Source of the DNA: an uncultured Kiloniellales bacterium | GTDB lineage: Bacteria > Pseudomonadota > Alphaproteobacteria > Kiloniellales > JAKSDN01 | DNA: 12,430 nt | Assembly: GCA_947259625.1 (NCBI GenBank) | Contig: CAMYMY010000057.1 | Span: 1-12,430 of the forward strand | Direction: 5' to 3' | Shown: positions 1 to 7,238 of the stretch, in pieces | Layout: each line of letters opens with the position of its first letter | How positions within the stretch are numbered: position 1 is the stretch's first letter | Made by a program: the position numbers and the translations under genes | The notes under the pieces: generated by a model | Told to the model about the DNA's origin: nothing | Database searches by the model: none | The model's input: the letters and a program-made list of their open reading frames with translations, nothing else

Positions 1-1
1 G

Positions 2-1180
2 AAGGATCCCCAGATCGTGATGAACGGCAATACCGCCCTCGCCCTCGGCGTCCTGGCCTCGGGCATGGAGGTCTGCGCCATGTACCCCATCACGCCGGCT
101 ACCTCGGCGTCGCATTACCTGAGCGACATCTTCGAGCGGGTCGGCTGCGTGGTGCATCAGGCGGAGGACGAGATCGCCGCCTGCGCCTTCGCGATCGGCG
201 CCTCCTATGCGGGCAAGTGCGCCGTGACCATCACCTCGGGCCCGGGGCTGTCCCTGAAGCAGGAAGGGATCGGCCTGGCCGTGATGAGCGAGATCCCGCT
301 CGTCGTGGTCGACGTGCAGCGTGGCGGCCCGAGCACCGGGCAGCCGACCAAGGCCGAGCAGGGCGATCTGTTGTCGGCCTGCTTCGGCGGTCACGGCGAC
401 GCGCCGAAGGTGGTCATGGCGGCCTCGACGATCGAGGACTGCTTCTACTCGGTGATCATGGCGCGCAAGATCGCAGAGACTTTCAACATGGTGGTCGTGG
501 TGCTGACCGACGCCAGCCTGGCGACTGCTCAGCAGCCGTTCCCGCGGCCGGACTTCAACGAGCAGTGGCTCGCCCCGCCGATCGACCAGAGCGCGGTTCC
601 GGAAGGTGCCAGCCCCTACGACTGGGATCCTCGGACCGGCCTGGCCCCCAGGTTCATTCCCGGACAGCCCAACGGCATGCACTGCCTGACCGGCCTGGCG
701 CACGACCGTCTGAGCCACGTCGCCTACGACCCGGAGATCAACCAGGAGGGCATCCGCAACCGGAGCCTGAAGCTGGCCACGTTCCAGAAGACCTTGAAAG
801 CCCCTGCGATCTTCGGCGACGAGGACGGCGATCTGCTGATCGTCGGCTGGGGCAGCACGCAGGGCGCCATCGAGGAGGCTGTCGAACGCCTGCGCGCGGA
901 TGGAAAGCGGGTGTCGTCCCTGCACCTGAAGTTTCTCCAGCCCATGCCCTCGGGCATGAAGGACATGTTCCGCCGGTTCGACAAGGTGATGACGGTGGAG
1001 AACACCTGGAGCGACAGCCTGGACAGCGAGTACTTCGATGAGGACAGCCGCCGCTATGCGGGCCTGGCCCTGCTCCTGCGCGCGCGGTTCCTGGTCGACG
1101 TCGACTGCTGGGGCGAGGTCAAGGGACAGTCGATCAAGCCCGGAAAAATCGTGCGGGCCGTTCTCGAGCGGCTGCCGTAA
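2..1180 (+). CDS. korA: 2-oxoacid:ferredoxin oxidoreductase, alpha subunit (5'-partial)
   Basis: This is the alpha part of an enzyme that oxidatively decarboxylates a 2-oxoacid (2-oxoglutarate or pyruvate type) to the acyl-CoA and passes electrons to ferredoxin, or runs in reverse. The frame is open from base 2 with no stop. An in-frame GTG (17) and ATG (20) exist, but the text there (VMNGNTALALGVLASGMEVC) is the usual junction between an N-terminal gamma domain and the alpha domain of fused KorA proteins, so the true start is probably upstream. Visible family motifs are YPITP, the TSGPGLSL loop, QRGGPSTGQPTK, and a C-terminal transketolase-like segment containing WGSTQGAIEEAVERL and the HLKFLQPMP stretch. 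The beta subunit follows after 15 bp, so the two are surely co-transcribed. The family is certain; the exact substrate is not readable from sequence. Confidence 0.9.
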   Translation, partial: KDPQIVMNGNTALALGVLASGMEVCAMYPITPATSASHYLSDIFERVGCVVHQAEDEIAACAFAIGASYAGKCAVTITSGPGLSLKQEGIGLAVMSEIPLVVVDVQRGGPSTGQPTKAEQGDLLSACFGGHGDAPKVVMAASTIEDCFYSVIMARKIAETFNMVVVVLTDASLATAQQPFPRPDFNEQWLAPPIDQSAVPEGASPYDWDPRTGLAPRFIPGQPNGMHCLTGLAHDRLSHVAYDPEINQEGIRNRSLKLATFQKTLKAPAIFGDEDGDLLIVGWGSTQGAIEEAVERLRADGKRVSSLHLKFLQPMPSGMKDMFRRFDKVMTVENTWSDSLDSEYFDEDSRRYAGLALLLRARFLVDVDCWGEVKGQSIKPGKIVRAVLERLP

Positions 1181-1195
1181 CAAGAGGTGACGATC

Positions 1196-2164
1196 ATGGG
1201 AATTCCCGTCAGCGAGTGCCTGTTGAAGCTGATGGCCGAGGGCTACACCCTCGACGACTACCGGGGCGACATACCGCCGCGCTGGTGCACCGGCTGCGGC
1301 GATAACGGCATCCTCGCGGCGGTCCAGCGACTGTGCCGCGACGAGCAGCTGCCGCCGGAACGGACCGTGTTCGTGTCGGGGATCGGCTGCTCGAGCCGGT
1401 TCCCGCACTACATGAACGCCTATGGGTTCCACGGCCTCCACGGCCGGGCCCTGCCGGTCGCCGAGGGGATCAAGCTGAGGCGGCCCGACCTCCATGTCTT
1501 CGTGTCGACCGGCGACGGGGACTGCTGCAGCATCGGCGCCGCGCACTGGATTCATGCGATCCGCTACAACATGGATATGACCGTGCTGTTGCATGACAAT
1601 CAGATCTACGGTCTGACCAAGAAGCAGGCCTCGCCGACATCGCCGCGCGGCGTGAAGAGCAACACCACGCCCAGGGGCACATACCTCGATCCGCTCAATC
1701 CGCTGAGCGTTACTTTGGGGGTCGCGAACGTGTCCTTCGTTGCCCAGGCGGCCGATTGGATTCCCGAGCTGCTCTACGACATCATCTCCGAGGCCTACCA
1801 CCACAAGGGCTTCTCCTTCGTGCGCATTCTGCAGAGGTGTCCCGAGTTCATGCCGCACCAGTTCGATCCCTGGGTGCAGAATCCGGACAAGATGCTTCTG
1901 CTGACGCACGAGAAGGGCGTCCAGCTCAGCGCCGGCCTCTCCAAGGTCTATCGGAAGCAAGAGGCCCACGACCCCGGCGACCTGCATCGGGCCCGGGAGA
2001 TCGCCTCGCTGTCCGAACAGATCCCCGTGGGGATCCTCTACCGGGACAGCGATGTGCCCTGCTACGAGGACGTCCGCATGGTGGACCGGCTGCATACGCC
2101 CGATGTGATCAAGGGGGTGCTCGAGGAGGAGTTCGACAAGTTCACGATCTGGCCTTCGGAGTGA
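1196..2164 (+). CDS. korB: 2-oxoacid:ferredoxin oxidoreductase, beta subunit
   Basis: This is the TPP-binding catalytic subunit of the same enzyme, 322 aa with the ATG start at 1196. That start has an AAGAGG ribosome site at 1182-1187 with 8-nt spacing. The in-frame GTG at 1187 would overlap that site and is less likely. The TPP/Mg signature is GDGD at residues 107-110 followed by the DNQIYGLT stretch around 134-141. Four cysteines expected to hold a 4Fe-4S cluster are C31 and C34 (WCTGCGD), C65 (GIGCS) and C215 (QRCPEF). Length is typical or slightly long for KorB. It lies 15 bp after the alpha gene and is followed by a large Fe-S protein gene, suggesting a three-gene unit. Fe-S and radical chemistry make this class oxygen-sensitive in many organisms. 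Confidence 0.95.
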   Translation: MGIPVSECLLKLMAEGYTLDDYRGDIPPRWCTGCGDNGILAAVQRLCRDEQLPPERTVFVSGIGCSSRFPHYMNAYGFHGLHGRALPVAEGIKLRRPDLHVFVSTGDGDCCSIGAAHWIHAIRYNMDMTVLLHDNQIYGLTKKQASPTSPRGVKSNTTPRGTYLDPLNPLSVTLGVANVSFVAQAADWIPELLYDIISEAYHHKGFSFVRILQRCPEFMPHQFDPWVQNPDKMLLLTHEKGVQLSAGLSKVYRKQEAHDPGDLHRAREIASLSEQIPVGILYRDSDVPCYEDVRMVDRLHTPDVIKGVLEEEFDKFTIWPSE

Positions 2165-2267
2165 GTCGCGACGCTGGCCGGATCGGATGCGCCTGGAACC
2201 CCCGGGAGGAATGGCCCGCAGGCAAGGCTTCGAGGCCGGACGGAAAGAGCATGAATCGGACGACGAC

Positions 2268-4508
2268 ATGAACGGGAATCTTTCGAAGCTTACCAGCTTT
2301 CATGTGACCGGGATAAAGCCCGCCCTCGAAGCGGAAGACGCCGGGGAGCGGAGCTTTCGCCCGGCGCTCTTCGCTGGATACGGCGACTTGACGAAACTCC
2401 GGTACGACTACCCCGTGGTGCTGGTCGAGAGCGCTGCCGGTAGCAAATTCGCGCAGTCGCTCTCGGATATCGTCGACGGGATTCTGAGAGAGATCGCGCC
2501 CCAGGGCGCCGCCGGCGAACGTCTGAGGAAGCATGTCCTGAAGCTGGAGGAAGAGCTGCGGGGCCTCGTCTCGCAAAAAAACGGCGCCTCACTCCTCGAT
2601 CTCTGGGACGCTGCGGAGAAAAGCCTGCTCACCCGAACCGAGAAGGCCGCCCGGGATCTGCTGCGCGATAGTCTGGGGCGTGCCCGCAACGCATTGCACG
2701 TCGACGGTGAGGTCCTCGACTGCGACGAAGCGACGCCCACTCGGTTCATCACCCGCGGCTGGAACGTGGTCCAGGCCGCCAAGATCCATGCGGTCAAGAA
2801 ACGGATCGAGCACCTCGTCCTCAAGCTCTCCGACATCTTGAGGGCCGACTACATGAAGACGGAGGAGGCGCGGTCCGCGGAGATATTCAGGGCCTCCGTC
2901 GGAACCGCCTACGACGAGGCCTTCGACTTCTCCGCGATGTCCGGCATCCTGGCCAAGGAACGCGCCGGAGATCTGCTGCCGGACAGTCGCCGGCAGCGGG
3001 TACAGGCGGCGTTGACGATTCTCCAGGCGCAGAGGTTCCATGCGCCGCTGCACGACTTCGAGCAGACGGTCGTCCGGCAACCGCTCTATGATTTTGTCTT
3101 CGACAGCTGCGCGGCGGCACTCGAGGCGTTCCGGGGCCGGCTGCCCGAGATGGTCGAGGTCATCAAGGCCATGTCCATCGCGGAGCTGGAAATCCAGAAC
3201 CTGTATCGGGAGTCCAGGCACGAGCCGTTTTTCGAGCGCTTCGACGAAGGGGCGCTCGGACCGGACGATCTGGCGCTGTTCCCATCCTATCTGATCTGCC
3301 TGCGCGGCGAACGCATCGACCCGGCGGAGGCCGGGCGAATCTTCGAGCTGCTCAACTCGGACCTGCCGGCGAAGATCCTGGTCCAAACGGACGACCTGTT
3401 GCGGAACCTGTCGCTCAGCGCAGGCCAGACGTCGTCGGTCGGCGGTCTGGAGCTCGGAACCATGGCCCTCGGCCTCAACAAAGCCTTTGTTCTCCAGGCT
3501 ACCAATGCCAGCTTGTACAAGCAGAGAGAGCAGATCGTGAACGGGCTGAGACGCGATGGCCCCGCCTTGTTCAGCGTTTTCTCGGGCGCGATGCCGCGCG
3601 TCGCCGGCGTGACGCCCTATCTTCTGGCGGGCGCGGCGGAAGAGTCGCGCGCCTTCCCGGTCTTCGCCTACGACCCTGCCGCGAGCCCCGATTGGGCCTT
3701 GCGGTTCCGCATCGACGACAATCCGCAGGCCGAGGCCGACTGGCCGGTCCACAGGATGATGTACGAGGACCGGGATTTCCAAGGTACCTCGGAGACGGTG
3801 GCCTTCACATTCGTCGACTTCGCCCTGTGCGACGGGCGCCATGGTGCGGATCGTGTGCCGGTCGCCCGCAGCGATTGGCACGACGACATGATTCCGGTGG
3901 TCGAACATCTCGACCTGGCCGAGGGGCACGCACCGGACAAGATCCCCTATGTGCTCATGGTCGACGAGAACGACCGGCTTCAGAGGGTCGTCGTCGACGA
4001 CAAACTGATCCGCGCCGCGCGTCGTTGCGGCGCCATGTGGCACAGCCTCCAAGAGCTCGGCGGGATCAACAACTCCCACGCCCGGCAGCTGCTCGACCGG
4101 GAGCGGGAGGTCTGGGAGCAGGAAAAGGGCGAGCAGCTCGCGAAGCTGGCGAAGCGCGCCGAGCCGGCCGGCGTCGCATCGCCTGCCGCCGCCGCGCCAC
4201 CGCCCGCTGCGCCCGTGGAAACGACGATCGAGGTCGAGGAGGCGGCGGCCGAAGCGCCTTCGGACGAGCCCTACATCGAAACACCCCGCTGCACGACCTG
4301 CAACGAGTGCACCGAGTTGAACAGCAAGCTCTTCGCCTACGACGAGAACATGCAGGCCTATATCGCGGATCCGGACGCGGGCCCGTATCGGCAGCTGGTG
4401 GAGGCGGCCGAAAGCTGCCAGGTCAGCATCATCCATCCGGGCAAGCCGAGAAACCCGAACGAGCCGAACCTGGACGAACTGCTTGAGCGTGCGGCACCGT
4501 TCAACTGA
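2268..4508 (+). CDS. Large PFOR-like protein with C-terminal ferredoxin-type Fe-S domain
   Basis: I do not recognise a named family. The start is uncertain: ATG 2268 gives 746 aa; ATG 2187 gives 773 aa; ATG 2211 is unlikely because a GGAGGA abuts it with no spacing. The first roughly 300 residues are mostly helical with charged stretches. A middle region at roughly residues 350-480 follows the layout of the TPP-binding domain of single-chain pyruvate:ferredoxin oxidoreductase (KILVQTDD, then LSAGQTSSVGG, then NGLRRDGPALFSVFSG), but no GDG-type TPP motif is visible. After an Ala/Pro-rich linker, cysteines at about 675, 678, 681 and 717 form C-x2-C-x2-C-x35-C, consistent with one 4Fe-4S cluster. 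Its position directly after korAB suggests a dedicated electron-transfer or structural subunit (inference). The similarity was judged by eye. Confidence 0.82.
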   Translation: MNGNLSKLTSFHVTGIKPALEAEDAGERSFRPALFAGYGDLTKLRYDYPVVLVESAAGSKFAQSLSDIVDGILREIAPQGAAGERLRKHVLKLEEELRGLVSQKNGASLLDLWDAAEKSLLTRTEKAARDLLRDSLGRARNALHVDGEVLDCDEATPTRFITRGWNVVQAAKIHAVKKRIEHLVLKLSDILRADYMKTEEARSAEIFRASVGTAYDEAFDFSAMSGILAKERAGDLLPDSRRQRVQAALTILQAQRFHAPLHDFEQTVVRQPLYDFVFDSCAAALEAFRGRLPEMVEVIKAMSIAELEIQNLYRESRHEPFFERFDEGALGPDDLALFPSYLICLRGERIDPAEAGRIFELLNSDLPAKILVQTDDLLRNLSLSAGQTSSVGGLELGTMALGLNKAFVLQATNASLYKQREQIVNGLRRDGPALFSVFSGAMPRVAGVTPYLLAGAAEESRAFPVFAYDPAASPDWALRFRIDDNPQAEADWPVHRMMYEDRDFQGTSETVAFTFVDFALCDGRHGADRVPVARSDWHDDMIPVVEHLDLAEGHAPDKIPYVLMVDENDRLQRVVVDDKLIRAARRCGAMWHSLQELGGINNSHARQLLDREREVWEQEKGEQLAKLAKRAEPAGVASPAAAAPPPAAPVETTIEVEEAAAEAPSDEPYIETPRCTTCNECTELNSKLFAYDENMQAYIADPDAGPYRQLVEAAESCQVSIIHPGKPRNPNEPNLDELLERAAPFN

Positions 4509-4542
4509 TCGCCCGTGGAGAATCCGTGACCCGCTGATCCAA

Positions 4543-4567
4543 CGCCGAAGGGATTCACTTCGGGGGC
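4543..4567. terminator. Possible bidirectional hairpin between convergent genes
   Basis: CCGAAG (4545-4550) and CTTCGG (4558-4563) form a 6-bp stem with a 7-nt loop, flanked by further G/C that could extend pairing. It lies between the converging KOR operon and VOC gene and overlaps the VOC stop codon. There is no T-tract, so intrinsic termination is only a possibility. Confidence 0.3.
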
Positions 4568-5043
4568 GACTTGGTTTCCTGCCAACGCGCCAGGGCGCCG
4601 TGCGCGTTCTGTTCGGCCTCTGCGGCATAACCGGCGGCCGAGTCCGTGCGCGCGGCCAGCTCGATCACATATCCGTTGGGGTCCCTGAAATAGATCGAGT
4701 GGATGAATCCGTGGTCCGCGACGCCGCGGGTCTCGATGCCGGCTGCCTTGCCCTTCTCGAACAACCCGTGCTGGGTTTCGCGGTCGACCTCGAGCGCGAT
4801 GTGGAGGTCGTAGTCGTGCTGCGCCTTGAACTCGAAGGGGCGGCCCGGCGCTTCGAAAAAGGCGAGGAACGACCCATCGCCGAGCCGATAGAAGCTGTGC
4901 AGGACGCTGGTCTTGCGGCCCGTCTTCGTCTCCGTGATTTCGAAGGCGTCTGCCAGCGGCAGACCCAGGAAGTCCTCGTAGAAGCGGCGCGTTTCCTCGG
5001 AATCGCGGCAGCGGTAAGCGTTGTGGTGCAGCCCTTTGATCAT
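4555..5043 (-). CDS. VOC-superfamily (glyoxalase/extradiol-dioxygenase fold) protein
   Basis: This is a 162-aa single-chain protein with two betaalphabetabetabeta modules, the size of small vicinal-oxygen-chelate enzymes. The likely metal ligands all sit where the family has them: H6 or H7 (GLHHNAY), E64 (LAFFEAPG), H81 (DLHIALEVD) and E128 (YVIELA). The phrase IYFRDPNGYVIEL is a classic VOC C-terminal signature. The ATG at 5043 was chosen over a longer reading frame because GAGGAGG lies 10 nt upstream and the extra upstream residues show no family resemblance. The substrate cannot be assigned; a glyoxalase, dioxygenase or resistance role is equally possible. It converges on the KOR operon and is backed by an aminotransferase remnant, so it appears to stand alone. 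Confidence 0.88.
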   Translation of the reverse strand: MIKGLHHNAYRCRDSEETRRFYEDFLGLPLADAFEITETKTGRKTSVLHSFYRLGDGSFLAFFEAPGRPFEFKAQHDYDLHIALEVDRETQHGLFEKGKAAGIETRGVADHGFIHSIYFRDPNGYVIELAARTDSAAGYAAEAEQNAHGALARWQETKSPPK

Positions 5044-5053
5044 CGATCGTCGT

Positions 5054-5060
5054 CCTCCTC
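5054..5060 (-). promoter_or_regulatory. Strong ribosome binding site fixing the VOC gene start
   Basis: On the minus strand this reads GAGGAGG, a near-perfect Shine-Dalgarno, 10 nt before the ATG at 5043. It argues against the longer in-frame start at 5184. Confidence 0.7.
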
Positions 5061-5149
5061 GGGCGTGGCCGGGGCCCGCCTGCGCAGGGGGCCGTTTTGG
5101 CGCCAGTCTAGACGAGACACGCCGCAAGGGACAATCACCCGCCGAACCG

Positions 5150-5423
5150 CGCGACATTCCCATTGTCGGCGACATGCGCGGCACGGGGCTGATGGCCTGC
5201 GTCGAATGCGTGGTCGGCCAGGAAAGCCAGGATCCGCTGATTCCGGAGCGACGCGCACTGTCAGGCGCTGGGCCCTCTCGCGCGCCCGCTGATCAACATG
5301 TGCGTGCTCTCGCCACCCCTGATCATCACCACGGCGCAGGTCGACGACCTTGTGGGCCTGCCGCGCGCCGGCATCGAACGCGCCATGGCGGACGTCCGCC
5401 GCGAAGGTCTCTGGGAGGGCTGA
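5150..5423 (+). pseudogene. C-terminal remnant of a class III (omega) aminotransferase, frameshifted
   Basis: Two adjacent frames each encode a consecutive part of the C-terminus of a PLP-dependent class III aminotransferase. From 5150, one frame gives RDIPIVGDMRGTGLMACVEC. From about 5250, a frame shifted relative to it gives HCQALGPLARPLINMC, followed by LSPPLIITTAQVDDLVGL and the ending REGLWEG, with a stop at 5421-5423. The order and spacing match the family, so a small deletion or frameshift lies near 5248-5253. The rest of the gene, including the PLP lysine region, is absent: upstream is the start region of the VOC gene. This is a decayed fragment, not a working enzyme. A sequencing error could explain the frameshift but not the missing N-terminal three quarters. 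Confidence 0.8.
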
Positions 5424-5446
5424 ACGTAAGGCCGCGCCGCTCATTC

Positions 5447-5460
5447 TTGACTTGTGTCAA
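5447..5460 (+). promoter_or_regulatory. FNR/FixK-type (Anr, FnrL) binding site upstream of ubiT
   Basis: The sequence TTGAC-TTGT-GTCAA is a perfect 5+4+5 inverted repeat matching the FNR/FixK/Anr consensus (TTGAY-N4-RTCAA). Its centre is at 5453.5, about 90 bp before the proposed ubiT start. If used as a class II activator site (centre near -41.5), transcription would start near 5495, leaving a leader of about 50 nt. A weak -10-like CATTCT occurs at 5483-5488. Activation under low oxygen is inferred, and fits the O2-independent ubiquinone genes downstream. Confidence 0.75.
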
Positions 5461-5544
5461 TGCCGGGGATGGCGGTGCGGTGCATTCTTGGTTTACCGGT
5501 GGCCGGAGGTCGCCGGCGGAGTCAACCATCGCGCCGATGCACCT

Positions 5545-6249
5545 GTGACGAACGAGCCAAACCGCGGGACACCGTCCCTGTCGCCCGTCCTGCTGGCCGG
5601 GTTCGCGTTGCGTCCGTTGCCGCTGGTCCTCCTGCAACCGGCCTTGGATCTCGCGATGAGTTTGATGCGGCGGCGGCACTCGGACGTCTTCGAACGCCTG
5701 GATGCTCTGGAGAACGCATCCTTCCTGATCGACCCCGTGGACCTGCCGTTCTGTTTCACGCTGCGCCTGGGCCCGGCTGCGCCGCGCCTCTGGGCGGTCG
5801 GGACGGGGGGCGACATGGAGTCGCCCAGCGCCGTCCTCCGCGGCCCGCTCCTGGTGCTTATCCGGCTGCTCGAGGGGCGCATGGACGGCGACGCGGCGTT
5901 CTTTTCCCGCGACCTCGCGGTCGAGGGTGACATGGAGGCCGTGTTGACCTTGCGTAATGCGGTCGACAGCGGCGGGATCGACCTCGCCGAGGACCTACTG
6001 TCGCTTTTCGGTCCCATGAACGGGCCGGCTAGGCGGGCGCTCGGCGTGGCGGAGGCGCTTTTCGCGCGCGCCGAACGGGACCTTGAATCGGTCCGGGCGG
6101 CCTTTGTCGCCTCCGTGGAGGGGCGATGCGATGCGCAGACCGCGCGGCTGCGCGATTTGGAAGACGACCTGGCGGACCTGCGTACCCGGATGCCGCGCGC
6201 GAATGCGGCCGGCAAGCGCGCTGCCAAACCCGGGGCCGCTCGGCTGTGA
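5545..6249 (+). CDS. ubiT: Anaerobic ubiquinone biosynthesis accessory factor UbiT (SCP2 domain)
   Basis: This is a 234-aa protein with an SCP2 lipid-carrier-like domain spanning roughly residues 25-145, including the typical segment FFSRDLAVEGDMEAVLTLRN. In E. coli, UbiT is required with UbiU and UbiV for oxygen-independent ubiquinone synthesis and probably binds the isoprenoid intermediates. The GTG start at 5545 is the first reasonable start after the FNR-type box; its ribosome site is weak (GGCGGAG lies about 24 nt upstream), so the start could move. The N-terminal stretch is Leu/Pro rich. Beyond about residue 165 the protein carries an extra charged helical tail (RLRDLEDDLADLRTRM) ending in a basic Ala/Lys tail, making it longer than E. 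coli UbiT (about 174 aa). It overlaps ubiU by 4 bp (GTGA). Confidence 0.85.
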   Translation: MTNEPNRGTPSLSPVLLAGFALRPLPLVLLQPALDLAMSLMRRRHSDVFERLDALENASFLIDPVDLPFCFTLRLGPAAPRLWAVGTGGDMESPSAVLRGPLLVLIRLLEGRMDGDAAFFSRDLAVEGDMEAVLTLRNAVDSGGIDLAEDLLSLFGPMNGPARRALGVAEALFARAERDLESVRAAFVASVEGRCDAQTARLRDLEDDLADLRTRMPRANAAGKRAAKPGAARL

Positions 6250-7238
6250 GCGGAACGCCCTTGGAGCTGGTCTGTCCGGCGGGAACGCCCGGCGCCCTTC
6301 GCGCGGCGGTGGACGCGGGCGCGGACGTGGTCTACCTGGGCTTCCGCGACGAGACCAACGCACGCAACTTCCCGGGCCTCAACTTCAGCCGCCCGGAGCT
6401 GCGCGACGGCTTGGCTTACGCGCACGAGCGCGGCTGCAGGATCTATGTCGCCGTCAACACCTTCGCCGCCGCCGGCAATCCGGATCCCTGGCACCGGGCG
6501 GTGGACGATGCGGCGGAGCTGGGAGCGGACGCGCTGATCCTGGCCGATATCGGCCTGCTGGACTACGCCCGGCGCCGGCATCCGGAGACGCGGCGCCATC
6601 TCTCCGTGCAGGCCTCGGCCTCCAATCCCACCGCCATCGCTTACTATCACGAGGCTTTCGGCGTGCAGCGGGTGGTGCTGCCGCGGGTCCTGACCGTGAC
6701 GGAGATCGCCCGGCTCAACGCGCAGATCCCGGTGGAGACCGAGGTCTTCGCCTTCGGCGGCATGTGCGTCATGGCCGAGGGGCGCTGCGTGCTCTCCGCC
6801 TATGCCACAGGGCGCTCGCCCAACATGAACGGTGTCTGCTCCCCGGCCAGCCACGTCCGCTATGAGCAACTGGGCGGCCGGATGGTTTCGCGCCTCGGCC
6901 GCTTCACAATAAACCAGTTCCCGGACGGCGAGCCGGCGGGCTATCCGACCCTGTGCAAGGGCCGCTTCGTCGCCGGCGGCTGCGCCGGCTACCTGTTCGA
7001 GGAGCCGACTTCCCTGGATGCGAGCACCGTCCTGCCGGAGCTCATGGCCGCCGGCGTGCGGGCTCTGAAGATCGAGGGCCGGCAGCGCGGTCGCGCCTAT
7101 ATTGCCGAGGTCGTCGCGGCCTTCCGGCGCGCGGTCGACGCGGCGGCGCGCGGCGATCCCGTGCCCCCACTCGGCCTCGGCGGCATGACCGAAGGCCTGC
7201 GCGAGACGACCGGCGCTTACGCGAAGACCTGGCGATGA
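6246..7238 (+). CDS. ubiU: O2-independent ubiquinone hydroxylation protein UbiU (U32 peptidase family)
   Basis: UbiU pairs with UbiV to carry out the oxygen-independent hydroxylations of ubiquinone synthesis, using prephenate as the hydroxyl donor in E. coli. The GTG at 6246 overlaps the ubiT stop (GTGA) and gives 330 aa, the family length. The N-terminus ELVCPAGTPGALRAAVDAGAD is typical. The four cysteines of the 4Fe-4S site are C174 and C181 (MCVMAEGRC), C198 (NGVCSP) and C237 (TLCKGRF), with exactly the spacing of E. coli C169, C176, C193 and C232. Despite the U32 'peptidase' label, a protease role is not expected. It is followed by ubiV with a 4-bp overlap, which suggests translational coupling of the two partner subunits. 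Confidence 0.95.
   Translation: MSGTPLELVCPAGTPGALRAAVDAGADVVYLGFRDETNARNFPGLNFSRPELRDGLAYAHERGCRIYVAVNTFAAAGNPDPWHRAVDDAAELGADALILADIGLLDYARRRHPETRRHLSVQASASNPTAIAYYHEAFGVQRVVLPRVLTVTEIARLNAQIPVETEVFAFGGMCVMAEGRCVLSAYATGRSPNMNGVCSPASHVRYEQLGGRMVSRLGRFTINQFPDGEPAGYPTLCKGRFVAGGCAGYLFEEPTSLDASTVLPELMAAGVRALKIEGRQRGRAYIAEVVAAFRRAVDAAARGDPVPPLGLGGMTEGLRETTGAYAKTWR

Noticed and set aside
2589..4628. A 679-codon open frame on the minus strand opposite the PFOR-like gene
   Set aside because: It is an artefact of high GC third positions in the plus-strand gene; the translation is Arg/Asp/Leu-rich with no family motif, whereas the plus frame has a clear Fe-S cluster and operon context.
5044..5184. 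A longer N-terminus for the VOC protein (47 extra residues)
   Set aside because: A strong GAGGAGG lies before the internal ATG at 5043, the extra residues are Pro/Arg/Ser-rich, and the region overlaps the aminotransferase remnant on the other strand.
5493..6869. A 458-codon minus-strand frame opposite ubiT and ubiU
   Set aside because: It lies opposite two confidently identified genes, and its translation is low-complexity Arg/Ser/Ala with no recognisable domain.
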